Source: Periconia sp. R9002 (Eukaryota; Ascomycota; Dothideomycetes; Pleosporales; Periconiaceae). Taken from it: a stretch of DNA of 64,000 nucleotides. Positions within the stretch are counted from its first letter, which is position 1; every line of letters starts with the position of its first letter. The notes beneath the pieces were generated by a model. It was given only the letters and a program-made list of their open reading frames with translations, did not search any database and had not been told where the DNA came from. The stretch is taken from assembly GCA_023627715.1 (NCBI GenBank), contig JAMAHW010000036.1, positions 285,805 through 349,804 of the forward strand. The letters run 5' to 3'. Shown piece after piece: positions 10,997-21,125 of the stretch. Both the position numbers and the translations under genes were made by a program.

Positions 10997-13266
10997 TCAT
11001 CTCGAGTAGGGCTTGTTCATTAGGGCGATTTCGCGTGCAATAGTCGCCCATTCAAGCTCTCGACGAAGTGGTTCGTTGCGTCGCAGACGCTGATACTCTT
11101 CCCACTTGAGAAGCTCGTACCTAAAACAGTAAGAAAACGTTCGGATAAGCGGACAATACAGATTATACGTACGTAAAGCGAAGATGTGGTTGGATGATTA
11201 CATTCAATCTCCGCGCACGAACAAAGCAGTAGGCGCGAGGAAAAGAGAGGCCGAGTTCGTTCATGACTTCGGCGATACATATGGTAGCTGACCGGGAAAC
11301 ACCCACTCGACAGTGCACAAGAGTTGCTCCACCTTCTAATTTGCCGGCCTCTGTCTTTGGTTAGTTTGAAAAGGAGAGAAAGTAGGATTGAAGCCTCACC
11401 AATGAACTTGAGACAACGTTCAAACTCATCCCAAAGCGGATCAACCCCATTGTCCTGTACTCTATCCACCATCATTAGATTATCATCAGGCCAATTCAGC
11501 TGCTGCTTCACGTCTTCAGACCAACTGATAGCCTCCCCTACACTGAGCACACGCGTGATGCCTAATTCTCGCAGTAATTCTGGATTGTTTGCATGGCCAA
11601 GATTTCCGAGGTACATATAAGGAAGTATCCTGCTCGGAAGGCTCCCGTCAATCCGTGAAAGCCACTGCGGCTCAGATACATGGAAAACGCTGCCATTAAA
11701 TCGCGGTGATTCTTGGAGAATGCGAGGTTGAATCGATGTAAGCAGAGACACATCGGTAGGGTACGCAAAGAAATTACGACCCTTATCCCTATGCAACCGC
11801 ACCCACGCATCGTGGGCTGGTAATCCCTCGGCGTACATGAAATAGGCTAGACCAAGCAGCGAAGTCTCCGTATAACCGTCTGTACAGTGGATCAAGACTT
11901 TGCGGGCCTGTGGGACGTCGTCCAATTCGATGGCTTCATCATCTACCCCCTTTTTCCGTTTTGACTGCTTGATTTCCTGGGGATTGACGAGCTCGTATAT
12001 CCATCTGCACGTGTCCATCAACCCGTCTACTTCGGAATGAGACCAGGAAGGCGGCATGATACTTCCCGATGAAGGGAAATCCATGTGAAGAGGTCCTTTC
12101 CGGTTGCTTCTCTCTAGGATGCTACGCGATTTCCGCAACATCATCGCATCCGGTATCTGGGCCACATCACTGGCTTCAATAAGAAGATCAAAATCCTGCT
12201 TGTTGAAACATGCAGAGTCGAGGGTAGGATCTGGAGTGGGGCCCAGAAAGACATTGTGGCTGATTTCCGAAGCTTTCGACATGACGCACATCTCGTATCT
12301 CTCCCAGTAAACTATCCAGTCAGATTCCGGGGTCTGAATCCATAAAAGTGAGATTAGGACTTACAGAAGTCAGCAACATTGCCCGTCATGACTCCACTGG
12401 AATCGACAGCAACGAGATCTGGATGGGCGTCCTGTACGTGACTGAATGGATCTACAAAGGTTAGCACCCGATCGTGTTGGTTTTCATTTGAGGAAAATGT
12501 TACCATTCAATATAAAGGTGTTGAAAGAACACCGCGCAAGGCCATTTTTAGCTTCATATTGGCGCTGGGCCTTGGATATCCGCTTAGCCAGAGCAATGCT
12601 ATCGCTTGGGCTGGTCTTCTCATCTCCATATACGACGATATCCGACACCATGGCTAGTTTGCAGGCTTGGATTTGAAAGTTGCGAACGGAGAAACCGTCC
12701 TTTGGGTCACATTCTATGAACGAATCCTCGCCTGGACCCTGTGACAAGATTTCCTCTGGCGCGATGGCGCCTTTGAGTCTAGAAGATGACAAGTTTCCTC
12801 CGGTCTTGACGAGCGTGATGCTTCGGAGACACTTTGGAACTCTTCGAACACTCTTGCGGCGATTGGTGAAGAAGGCCAATTGGATTTGATTGTCAGCATG
12901 GAGGCCGTGCAGCCAGGGAAACACCTGCTCGGGGTTGGGCAATGGCTGCGTAGCAAGGTGATGCAAAGCTTGAGCGAGGCTCTGGGCATTGATGGTGAAG
13001 AGTGGCGGATCACTGCAGTACTCGGTACCGTGGGCGGTAGGTGGGTATGTGATGGACGATGTCTCGATAACGGATTGTCTGGAGGGTGGAGATGATGGCG
13101 GCGTCTCGAGTCCGAGGGAAGGGGCGGGGCCTGTTGGGCACACAGGGATATGTTTGTTGGGCACGGCGGCTGGTGTTCCTCTCGACGAAGTGTTCAAAGA
13201 AATATGAGGTGGAGGAGTAGGAGATCTGCCCAACATGGGGGGTGCTCTTGCGACGACGGCTGCCAT
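10997..13266 (-). CDS. PPS1: Dual-specificity protein phosphatase, Pps1 type
   Basis: Five exons, 13266-12504, 12451-12365, 12311-11400, 11350-11173 and 11120-10997, encode 687 residues. The C-terminal catalytic domain carries HCRVGVSRSAT with nucleophile C601 and arginine R607, the CX5R signature of dual-specificity phosphatases. Upstream, LPYMYLGNLGHANN and DDNLMMVDRVQDNG give the usual domain start and general-acid region. A second phosphatase-like segment earlier (KVLIHCTDGYTETSLL) has HCTDGYTET, which lacks the final arginine, so it is probably inactive. This duplicated layout is typical of fungal Pps1, implicated in yeast in cell-cycle/S-phase control. The N-terminus is proline-rich and disordered. 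All four introns use GT/AG sites and keep phase. Confidence 0.9.
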
Positions 13267-13799
13267 TCTGGGTGCAGATGAATGCTACAATAGGCAATGC
13301 CCAAGAAAGAACAAAACAGGAGAAGGATAACCCAGGACCGTTGAAGGTACGCAGCGTGGCACGCACGGGTTAAAGTGGCGGATCAGAAGGGGTGGATGCG
13401 CCTGCTTGTTGGGTGGAACAGATTGGCCAAGTGCGGGGGGATGGAGGGGTGTTTTGTGGTGGAGGATTGGGAAGGGTCGAACGAAGTGCTGTTGAGAGCA
13501 ATTGACAGATGGGAAATGGAACCGATGATTTCAGGACAGAACAGGCGGACTGTTCTCCGGGCGAATTGCCAGAGGGATTCGGGATGATTGATTACCTAGG
13601 TAGTCAATGGGAATGGTGTATGCACAGCAGAATTGAGTTGGGTTGGCGAGTGCTGGATCGGCAGGCTGGCCGGCGGAAAGCCACACGTGAGGAGAGGGGT
13701 TAGGTAGGTGCCCTAAACGATGAATGGCTGAAAATAACTAAAGTGCGGCGAGTCGAGGCATAGCGGGGTAGAGGGTGGTGGTGATGCAGGAGTGATAGA

Positions 13800-13820
13800 A
13801 AGAGAGAGAGAGAGAGAGAC
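13800..13820. repeat. (AG)n simple repeat
   Basis: About ten AG units in the upstream region of the phosphatase gene. Plain microsatellite. Confidence 0.85.
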
Positions 13821-14466
13821 AGAGGAATGGATAGGTACCATAGAATGGAGTGGGACAGAATGGTGATGGCGATATCGATGGTGCGAGGGTGTGAAATAAT
13901 TGGGTGTTGATGAAAGGGAAGCCAAGGTTTTGGAGGCATACGAGAGTTGATAGGCAATGGAGGGGATATCTCTTGGACGTCAAGTCATCAATCAGCCCAG
14001 CCATGCTAGACTGACTACAGTGCAGATAAGTCTAGGCCCAAACAGCGAGTAGGCGCACGCCGTCAGCATCCTCTGCTCCATTCCCATGCATTGCTTTCTT
14101 TGTTTCCTCCCCCCAATGCATGCCTACATATCCATGGCCATGCACACCACTGCAAGCGAGACCCACCACCCCATCCCCATCTCATCCACATCAATCCACA
14201 TCCCTACGTTCCCCCCGCCATGGCCTGGACATGGGCATATCATCAATATCATTTGATGGCATCCAGCTAAACCCTAGCCCACCGGTCCAGACTCCGAACC
14301 ACAAACTACTGTACTGTCTATCTACATGCGCTAACTCGCTTGGTCAAGACAAAGCACCCCGCCGACCCCGCATCCTCGCTCGGCCCATCCAAACCACTTC
14401 TTCCCACCATGCCATTTGTCTTTGCCTATCTCCACTTTTTGTTGCCTCATCGCCCTGCCCCGTGCG

Positions 14467-14467
<1 letters not shown>

Positions 14468-14552
<85 letters not shown>
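14468..14552. repeat. Compound (CA)n(CT)n microsatellite
   Basis: About 28 CA units (14468-14524) pass directly into about 14 CT units (to 14552). Long pure dinucleotide tracts like this are normally polymorphic between strains. It lies about 280 bases from the 3' end of the polymerase subunit gene and codes for nothing credible. Confidence 0.95.
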
Positions 14553-14556
<4 letters not shown>

Positions 14557-14833
14557 TATACAACACATAGCTATCTAGTTGGCTTCATGCATTTTCCATT
14601 CAATCATCTACTACGTACCTAAGCACTTTACATAACTACCTGAAACATTCGCCAATACATACATATAGGTACATAGGTATGCTTGCCTCCTCTTATGCCT
14701 GAAACCCCATCAAAACCTTGTCATATCTCTTTCTTTACCTGCCCTCCTGTCGTCTCACCCTTGAGACTAAAACAGCCCAACCCATGTGCCATGACTCCTG
14801 GCTATAAAAGCGAAGACAGATTCAACCGCCCTC

Positions 14834-15524
14834 TCATGCATCAATCTCCGCGCGCGAGCTCAACAATTCGTCTACATACGACTTCTGAACAGCGAGCTTG
14901 TCTTTCCCTTCTTGCTCCTTCAGCAGCACCGCAAGAACCTCAATCGGCGGTTCTAGCCCGAGACGATGCGCGCGTTTCCAACGTTTGAGCCGGGCGATGC
15001 CAGTGCAGGGCTGCAAATGTTCCAGCCTCGTCAGTATATGGACACAATGAATACAACAGAAAAAAGAACAAGACCATGAACAAGCGACTCGGACTCACCC
15101 CGTACTGTCCGCTCAAATCGAACCTGCGGAGAATCTTCTCTTCTACACTCAGATCTTTTTGATGCGCCCTCGGCGCAATGCTGTGAGTGCTCTCCTCCTT
15201 CTTCCAATAATTCTCGATTCTCTTCGGCGTGACCTCCCTTGCCTCAATTTCCTCGGGTGCATCTTGATGTTCCTGCTCCCGCACCGTTTGTTGAATGATG
15301 GCCGCTTCCCCCGTAGTATGATGCTCTTGGACCTCATCTTCTGCACTCACTATGTCCACGGTATCTGGCGTTGGTTCTTTCTTCGTCGATCCGCCGACAA
15401 GGTTCTTTTTGGCATGGACGGCGCGGGCACCTGGTTTAGTCACTCGATTCGATGCGCCGTGGAATGCGAGGGTCGCTTGCTGCGATTTTGGCTGCGCGCC
15501 GGTGCTGCGACGCTTGGGTGGCAT
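14834..15524 (-). CDS. DNA polymerase delta subunit 4 (Cdm1/POLD4)
   Basis: Smallest accessory subunit of the replicative DNA polymerase delta. Exons 15524-15099 and 15010-14834 surround an 88-base intron and encode 200 residues. The N-terminus has a basic stretch (MPPKRRSTG) followed by QQATLAFHG, a PCNA-interacting-peptide-like motif characteristic of Cdm1/POLD4. The conserved C-terminal core includes LRRFDLSGQYGPCTGIARLKRW and LEPPIEVLAVLL; the intron splits it between YG and PCTG in phase 0. The middle is acidic and variable. It is divergent from the DcpS gene at 15997. An ACGCGT box sits upstream at 15803-15808. Confidence 0.9.
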
Positions 15525-15996
15525 GGTTTGCGATAAGGTGTGTGGTTTGTGGGATATATTGAGTAGATTGTGGGTGATGATATACTGATATACGTTTCGT
15601 AGGCGTGTAATTCATTCGCATATGGGATTGTTGTCGTTTGAATATGTTGTCAAGGGAGATGAAGTCATAATTAAGAGCGACGGGGGGGTTGGTAGCTCGA
15701 CTGCGATTGGCTGGTTGTCCCGCCAACGCTAAAAGTCACGTACGCGCAATCATGTGACTATATATTCACATCCCGCAAATCGGTTGAAAGCCCTTTGACT
15801 GTACGCGTGTTCCTTTCTATATCTGGTTAGGTGACTTTGTATAGATTTAATTTGATATCGAAACCTCTCCAAACAGAGCGTTCCTCTGTTGATTACCCCA
15901 CGACCAGCAAATGCGTTCATTTGTGCAAATTTCATAGTGGGGGTAAAACAACAGACTACATACGCATACTCGATTTGCAAGAATAAAAAAAAAAGA
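15525..15996. other. Divergent promoter region, POLD4 / DcpS
   Basis: 472 bases shared by two outward-facing genes. An inverted CCAAT box (ATTGG) lies near 15705 and an ACGCGT box at 15803-15808. No coding frame is credible here. Confidence 0.5.
15803..15808. promoter_or_regulatory. ACGCGT (MCB-like) box
   Basis: A palindromic ACGCGT lies 279 bases upstream of the polymerase delta subunit start. In yeasts this hexamer binds MBF and drives G1/S genes, including replication genes. A single six-base match is weak evidence, and function here is inference from the neighbour. Confidence 0.3.
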
Positions 15997-16989
15997 ATGG
16001 CTTCGACGACTCCACCAGAGATTGCTTCGAGGGTAGAATCCTACATTCCACGCTTTGTCCTGACTCGACTGCTTAATCAGGATCAAGCCGGACGCCGCAT
16101 CTCCCTCCTCGGCACCATCGATTCCCAACCCGCTGTACTACTCGCCGAACGCGCCGCCTTCGCCACAGATCATGCCCATCTTTCCTCCTTTCCCACGTCT
16201 CTGACGCGCATCAAGAACCTCGGCGCAAACGACATCTATTCGTGGTTCCTGGCCAACTCGGGTGCTACCAAGTCCGACTCTGGCAGCGAGGACATCCCCC
16301 CCGATTTCAAACTCAACCTCATCTATCCTTGCACTGAAAAACACATCAAAAAGTATTCAGCGCAACCCATCCGCATCGTGACCGAGACGCCCGAAATCTA
16401 CGCCGCCTACACGCGCCCCTGGATTGTGCGGCAGCGCGAAAAGGGCACGCTGCAATGGATCTTCAACATTATTGAAGGGCGTACCGAGCAGGAAGATGTC
16501 ATTTATCGTGAGCCGGGCGACGAGGGGTTCCTATTACATCCAGATTTGAACTGGGACCGCAAGACGCTGACTTCGTTGCATCTATTGGGGCTTGTGGTGA
16601 GGCGGGATATCTGGTCCGTTAGGGACCTGACAAAAGACAAGATCGAGTGGCTTCGGCATATGCGGGAGAAGCTGTTGGAAGCGTCTATCAAGCTATATCC
16701 TGAGATCGAGAAGGATCAGTTGAAGCTTTATATTCACTATCAGCCAACGTATCATCACTTCCATATCCATGTCATCCATGTTGCCTTGGAGAGTGGCGCT
16801 ACTCAGGCGGTCGGGAAGGCATTGGGCTTGGAACATATCATCTCACAGCTTGAAACAATGTCTGGTGGACCGGAGGCTGGGTTTCAGAATGTCAGTCTGA
16901 CGTATGGTCTGGGTGAGGCAAGTGAACTGTGGGAGAAGGTGTTTGGTGTTCTGAAGCAAGGCGGTGAAGTGAAGGTGGAGAATTTTTGA
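15997..16989 (+). CDS. Scavenger mRNA-decapping enzyme DcpS (Dcs1)
   Basis: Intronless gene, 330 residues. DcpS hydrolyses the m7GpppN cap fragment left after 3'-to-5' exosomal mRNA decay. The histidine triad is intact in YHHFHIHVIHV at about residues 250-260 (H-x-H-x-H pattern). The preceding segment LRHMREKLLEASIKLYPEIE and the N-terminal dimerisation domain (RFVLTRLLNQDQAGRRISLLG) are as expected for the family. LLGLVVRRDIWSVRDL fits the cap-binding region. The start at 15997 is the first ATG of the conserved frame; the frame is open further upstream but without an ATG. It faces the POLD4 gene across a 472-base divergent promoter. Confidence 0.94.
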   Translation: MASTTPPEIASRVESYIPRFVLTRLLNQDQAGRRISLLGTIDSQPAVLLAERAAFATDHAHLSSFPTSLTRIKNLGANDIYSWFLANSGATKSDSGSEDIPPDFKLNLIYPCTEKHIKKYSAQPIRIVTETPEIYAAYTRPWIVRQREKGTLQWIFNIIEGRTEQEDVIYREPGDEGFLLHPDLNWDRKTLTSLHLLGLVVRRDIWSVRDLTKDKIEWLRHMREKLLEASIKLYPEIEKDQLKLYIHYQPTYHHFHIHVIHVALESGATQAVGKALGLEHIISQLETMSGGPEAGFQNVSLTYGLGEASELWEKVFGVLKQGGEVKVENF

Positions 16990-17384
16990 ACATTTATTCT
17001 TGATTGAAGCGGCAATATGGCCATTATCCCACGATTGCTGGCACCGTAGATTTACAGATGCTTAATTCCATTTACATTATATCTGCAGAGACCTGTGCTA
17101 TCACACTCTGTGCCCGAATACAAATACACAGGAAAGAGAGGGAAACGTTGGTATACACATTGACTGGCTCCGTATACTATAAATCGTACAGTTAAATCTA
17201 TTCAGGTGGCATAAAAGCCACACTAGCAATTCGAAGCAGGAAATTAGCTGCCAATGCAATGCAAAAACAAAATCTAAATAAAACACAGCATTGCAAAATC
17301 CAGGAACCCTTCTTTCCCACATAAAACATCGAAAGCACGTACCGCACCGATGATGGCGTCATTAGCGAACCCGAATTTGAACCC
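16990..17384. other. Intergenic between convergent genes, 395 bases
   Basis: 3' flanks of the DcpS gene and the receptor gene. AT-rich, with no gene visible. Confidence 0.5.
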
Positions 17385-19603
17385 TCACATTTCGCCCCGA
17401 GGGTGCTGTCTCCCCACGTCATTAGCAGCTCTCCTCTCTTCTCTCTCTGCTTCCAACCTGACCCTCGCAAATCCAGCCTGCGCCTTGGCGTGATCGCTCC
17501 CCCCACTACTTCTCCAGTCCCTTCCCCTACCCAATACACTCCAGAGCAACCCACCCCCCAGCCAAGAACTGTTCGATGTAGTGGGATTGACTTCGGTGAT
17601 GGTGCGATGCAGTGTGTTGGTAGGGCGGCTGCTTGGTAAGACTGTGGTCCCGTCGACAGCAGTGTGCGTTGTCGAGGAGAACGTACGCCAACATGCAAAA
17701 GATCCAAGGAACGTTCCATCGGAGTTTGGAATATGCCTCCACGGTCGTTCACGGAGTGTGAATATTAGACAATCTACGATACCCATTGAATTAAGACAGA
17801 CAGTGGTAGTTAAGGTGAGCCCATACAATGGGTGTGCTGCCCAATTTTCAGAATACATCATGCAATGATTGATGAAAGGAATCAGCCACATGAATATGTA
17901 GCAGATGGGGTACACAAACATCAATCGTAGTTGACGTTGTACTCGGATTTTGTGCTGAACCAGAGGCCGTTGAGCAGCATTGGTGGGGCAGGTGCTTGGT
18001 GGAGATGGTGAGACTTGGTCATCCAGGTGATCACATCGAGTGTTGCTGTGCTTTCTGGTGGTTTTAATACTAGTATGGCTCTCATTTGGTGGTACCGAAA
18101 ATGCTCTACTGCAGCGCTGGCTTCGAGGACCACTTATGACAGAAACAGATCCGGGATAGTCATAGCTGTCGGGACACCTACTCGCTGAAGCCACGACAGA
18201 CGTCCTCCGCGAAGCGCTCATCATAGAAACTATCGAGGAGCCTCTACGCATGGGGAATATTGCAAGGTTCGTCATATCTGGTACTGTTCCAGCATCGGAT
18301 TCTAAATTGTGCAATGATAATGTGGGGTTGATGGTGGATACAGATGGTTTCTCGTACTGAAGCATGTCCGACAGCGAGCGGAATTTAAACCCAACGTGTG
18401 CATAGATTGCCAATGCAAGCCCAAGTATGATGATTGCAATGATGTAGCGGGGCACCCATGTCAGTGCTAAACGATACCAGAAAGGTCGGATCGGAAGTGA
18501 GCAGAACGCCCCTTGAGACATATATCCGTAACGGCCACCCGCAAAGGGCAAGATCGACATCAACATAGGCACCAGGAATGCTCCCCCGAAGATGGGATAA
18601 CGATACGAATAGAGCCCATCTGAGCGGATCGTGTTTGACGGACGAAACACCTGCATGGCACTGTGAATGGCAATCACGAGTACCGCGTAGTCTGCACGTA
18701 TTCATCAGAGACTGCCACTGGCAGTATATGATTGTAAAGAAGACTGACCACTTGTCTCAGTGCCGTATTGGACCAGGAAGCCGCTTGCCTGACAGAATGC
18801 CGATTCTGTATAGACCGTACCCCTTGCAATCGATACCACGGCAAACAAGAACATCCATGATGCTTTCATCATGTCGCCAAATATTAGGAGAATAATCAGC
18901 CTGCAACAATCAACACGGAGGAAAGTCGTAGAAGATGGAGTTTTGCCGACCTGTGACGGAAGCGTTTTTCCATTCGACAGAACCAGAAAAACGCAATGCA
19001 TGATGCTACCATCGTGGCAGCGGCGCACGTTGCGCCAACAATTTGCAGCCAATACGTTCTGTGAGCGGCGAACAGTTTCTTGGATGACGCGCCGCTGTGA
19101 TGACCGATGTATGGTATTGGAAACGACGTAGCCCGAGGAAAAATTAAGCATATCGTGAGTGCCACAACTGTGGTGTGAAGGTAGTTCGACGAAGGTATGT
19201 TATACCTCCAGCGCCAAGTTCGCGAAGGGTCACTCCGAACACTTGTCATGCCTGCCCTATGTATGAGGTTATCTGTGAACAGGTGAGGGACCGCTACAAG
19301 AGATGCGAAACAACCACCCCAAGCGCTTGACATAGGGCCCATCGGCCGAGAATTCTGTGAGAGTTGCTTGTGTCTTGAGCGCAACTGGATATGAGTCTGA
19401 CTCTCCAGGACCGGGGATTGTTGTTCCGATGATTTCACTCGCTCTCGAGAGCGCGTTGCCGAAAACGGGCCAGACACAAAGGGGTGGGATATTCCCACCG
19501 TTCGGTAGCGATCGCTGCTGAGACAAGTCAGGAGGTTCTCACGAGGTGTTCCCAATGCAAGTATTGAAGATATTAAGAGGTGGAGTGAATGATGCGACAG
19601 CAT
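17385..19603 (-). CDS. Gpr1/Git3-type seven-transmembrane receptor
   Basis: G-protein-coupled receptor of the fungal glucose/nutrient-sensing Gpr1/Git3 group, which signals through G-alpha to cAMP. Exons 19603-18951, 18900-18749 and 18691-17385 keep phase and would give 703 residues. Seven hydrophobic helices are readable: WLQIVGATCAAATMVASCIAF, LIILLIFGDMMKASWMFLF, TSDYAVLVIAIHSAM, YPIFGGAFLVPMLMSILPF, WVPRYIIAIIILGLALAIY, LMFVYPICYIFMWLIPF and LTLTTTVCLNSMGIVDCLIF. The last is followed by TLRERPWR, a family hallmark at the cytoplasmic end. A long Ser/Thr-rich third cytoplasmic loop lies between helices 5 and 6. The N-terminus is uncertain: 19603 gives about 200 residues before helix 1, unusually long, so an unseen upstream intron or a later start is possible. 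Confidence 0.82.
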
Positions 19604-19918
19604 TTGTTTAGATTTGGATGAGTCCTTTGTGTGCGAACGAGGATCGTTCGTTGCTATCTCCGAAACTCTGATTCAATCAAGCTTTTAACCTTCTTCACTA
19701 GAAACTTTCCGGTTTTAGAGAATCGTCTTCCGTTGGGTTGTCCTCCTTGGCTGACATGACTGACACAGGTTTGCCGCAGTAACGCGCGATTAGACGAGCG
19801 CGGTGCGCGTAGATGCATGCGATATGCGCTTAAGATTCTCATATGTCCTTGTTTGAGATATATCCGCAAACCACGTATGGATATTGGCGTCTCTAGCACT
19901 GAGCTCGTGAAGGATCAC
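19604..19918. other. Intergenic, 315 bases
   Basis: Between the 5' end of the receptor gene and the 3' end of the ubiquitin hydrolase gene, both on the minus strand. No convincing coding or RNA signal. Confidence 0.45.
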
Positions 19919-20843
19919 TCAGTCAAGAGACTCGGCTAGTACGATAAGAGAGAATCGGAGATCTCCTCCTCCTGCCTCAGCCTCGCGCTTCAGGAAGCTT
20001 CTTACGCCTAATTCGAGAGCTTTGTCAGAGAGGATATCTTCGTCAGCAGCAAGTTGACCGCGGTCGAGAGGGCCTTTTCGTCGGCCATCCATCTCCCATA
20101 GGTGGTTGTCTTTGGATTTGACGAAACAGACGTAATGTAAATCGACACTGTCGTCGGCGGGTGGTGCGGCAGTGTCACCTCCAGCCGCAGCGGCTTGATG
20201 CGCACTCTCCAGAGCTTGGGATTCATACAACAGATCCGCGCGCTCGGCAGGCTTCAATGGGATAGCGTCACGGAGCAGGTTGGACAGACCTGAGTCAGGT
20301 TCTGGGATGAAGGTTAGCGCCAAAAGGATCGCAATGACGAAAAATGCAAGGGCGACAAACCGATATGGTCGCGTGCTGCGCCGTTGGATACACCGTGAAG
20401 AAGGCCGATGAGGCCGCAAGCGTTGCCGATGGTCTGCTTGTACCAGACGACTTGTTCATCGGGACCATGGCCCTGGTACTCTGGGCGATCTGTGTCCTCC
20501 TGAATGCGGAACTTCTCATAGGTCTCACTCACGGGGAATATGAGGAGCAGAGCGTAGGCTGGGCGTGGAACAAAGGCAAGCAGCTCGGGTTCGTCGATGC
20601 TGAAGACATCATGGAATGACAATTTCTTGGAAAGGCCCAGGTTGTGAACCAGCGAAGTCATAACCTCGGGGTTGTTCTCTATGTAGCCAGGCACATTGTC
20701 AGTTGTTTTGTTGGAGCACGGAATATCTGCCTAGATACCTAGGGTTGATATATGTAGGTAGGTATTCAAGGGTGGTATGACGTACCGAGAGGGACGAATC
20801 TCTTTCTCGAAGGAGGAACATCTGGTGAGTTGATGTCGCTCAT
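19919..20843 (-). CDS. Ubiquitin C-terminal hydrolase (UCH, peptidase C12)
   Basis: Cysteine protease that cleaves small adducts from the C-terminus of ubiquitin (Yuh1/UCH-L3 type). Exons 20843-20786, 20678-20361 and 20289-19919 encode 248 residues. The catalytic cysteine is C107 in QTIGNACGLIGLLHG, the oxyanion glutamine is in the same motif, the histidine is H177 in DLHYVCFV, and the aspartate is D193 in LWEMDGRRKGP. The conserved entry ENNPEVMTSLVHNLG is assembled across intron 1, whose removal joins a 19-codon first exon. The crossover loop AGGDTAAPPADDS is a typical disordered segment. Size and motifs are normal for the family. Confidence 0.95.
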
Positions 20844-21125
20844 GGTCACTGACGAATCGTACTTGTGTGGTATGTGTGTGAGGGATACCTTGTAGTGTAG
20901 GTAGATTCATCAAGAGGCTTTTATGCTGTTGCAGAGCCCATGTCTCTATGGTGTTGGTCTGTATACATCAATCAATGATAGGTACAAAGGCCAGCAGAAA
21001 GCACTGGCCCGTGCGTGCGTGCCCCTCACCTACACTTAGGTACAGTAAGTTACAAGCATGTGCCATGTACTAGTTGGGTACTCTATGTGTATTTTTTTTC
21101 TTGAGTCACGTTTCTTCGCTGGCCA
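20844..21125. other. Divergent promoter, UCH / Arc1
   Basis: 282 bases between two outward-facing genes. Short TAGGTA-type motifs and alternating GTGC tracts are present. No coding signal. Confidence 0.4.

Larger units (their letters stand above)
13267..14833. other. Intergenic with simple repeats, 1567 bases
   Basis: Promoter side of the phosphatase and 3' flank of the polymerase subunit gene. It contains an (AG)n run near 13800-13820 and the compound CA/CT microsatellite at 14468-14552. Open frames here consist mainly of repeat-encoded residues and I do not accept any as a gene. Confidence 0.55.

Noticed and set aside
14120..14622. Open frames across the CA/CT microsatellite
   Set aside because: They encode His-Thr and Ser-Leu repeats from the dinucleotide tracts and have no other support.
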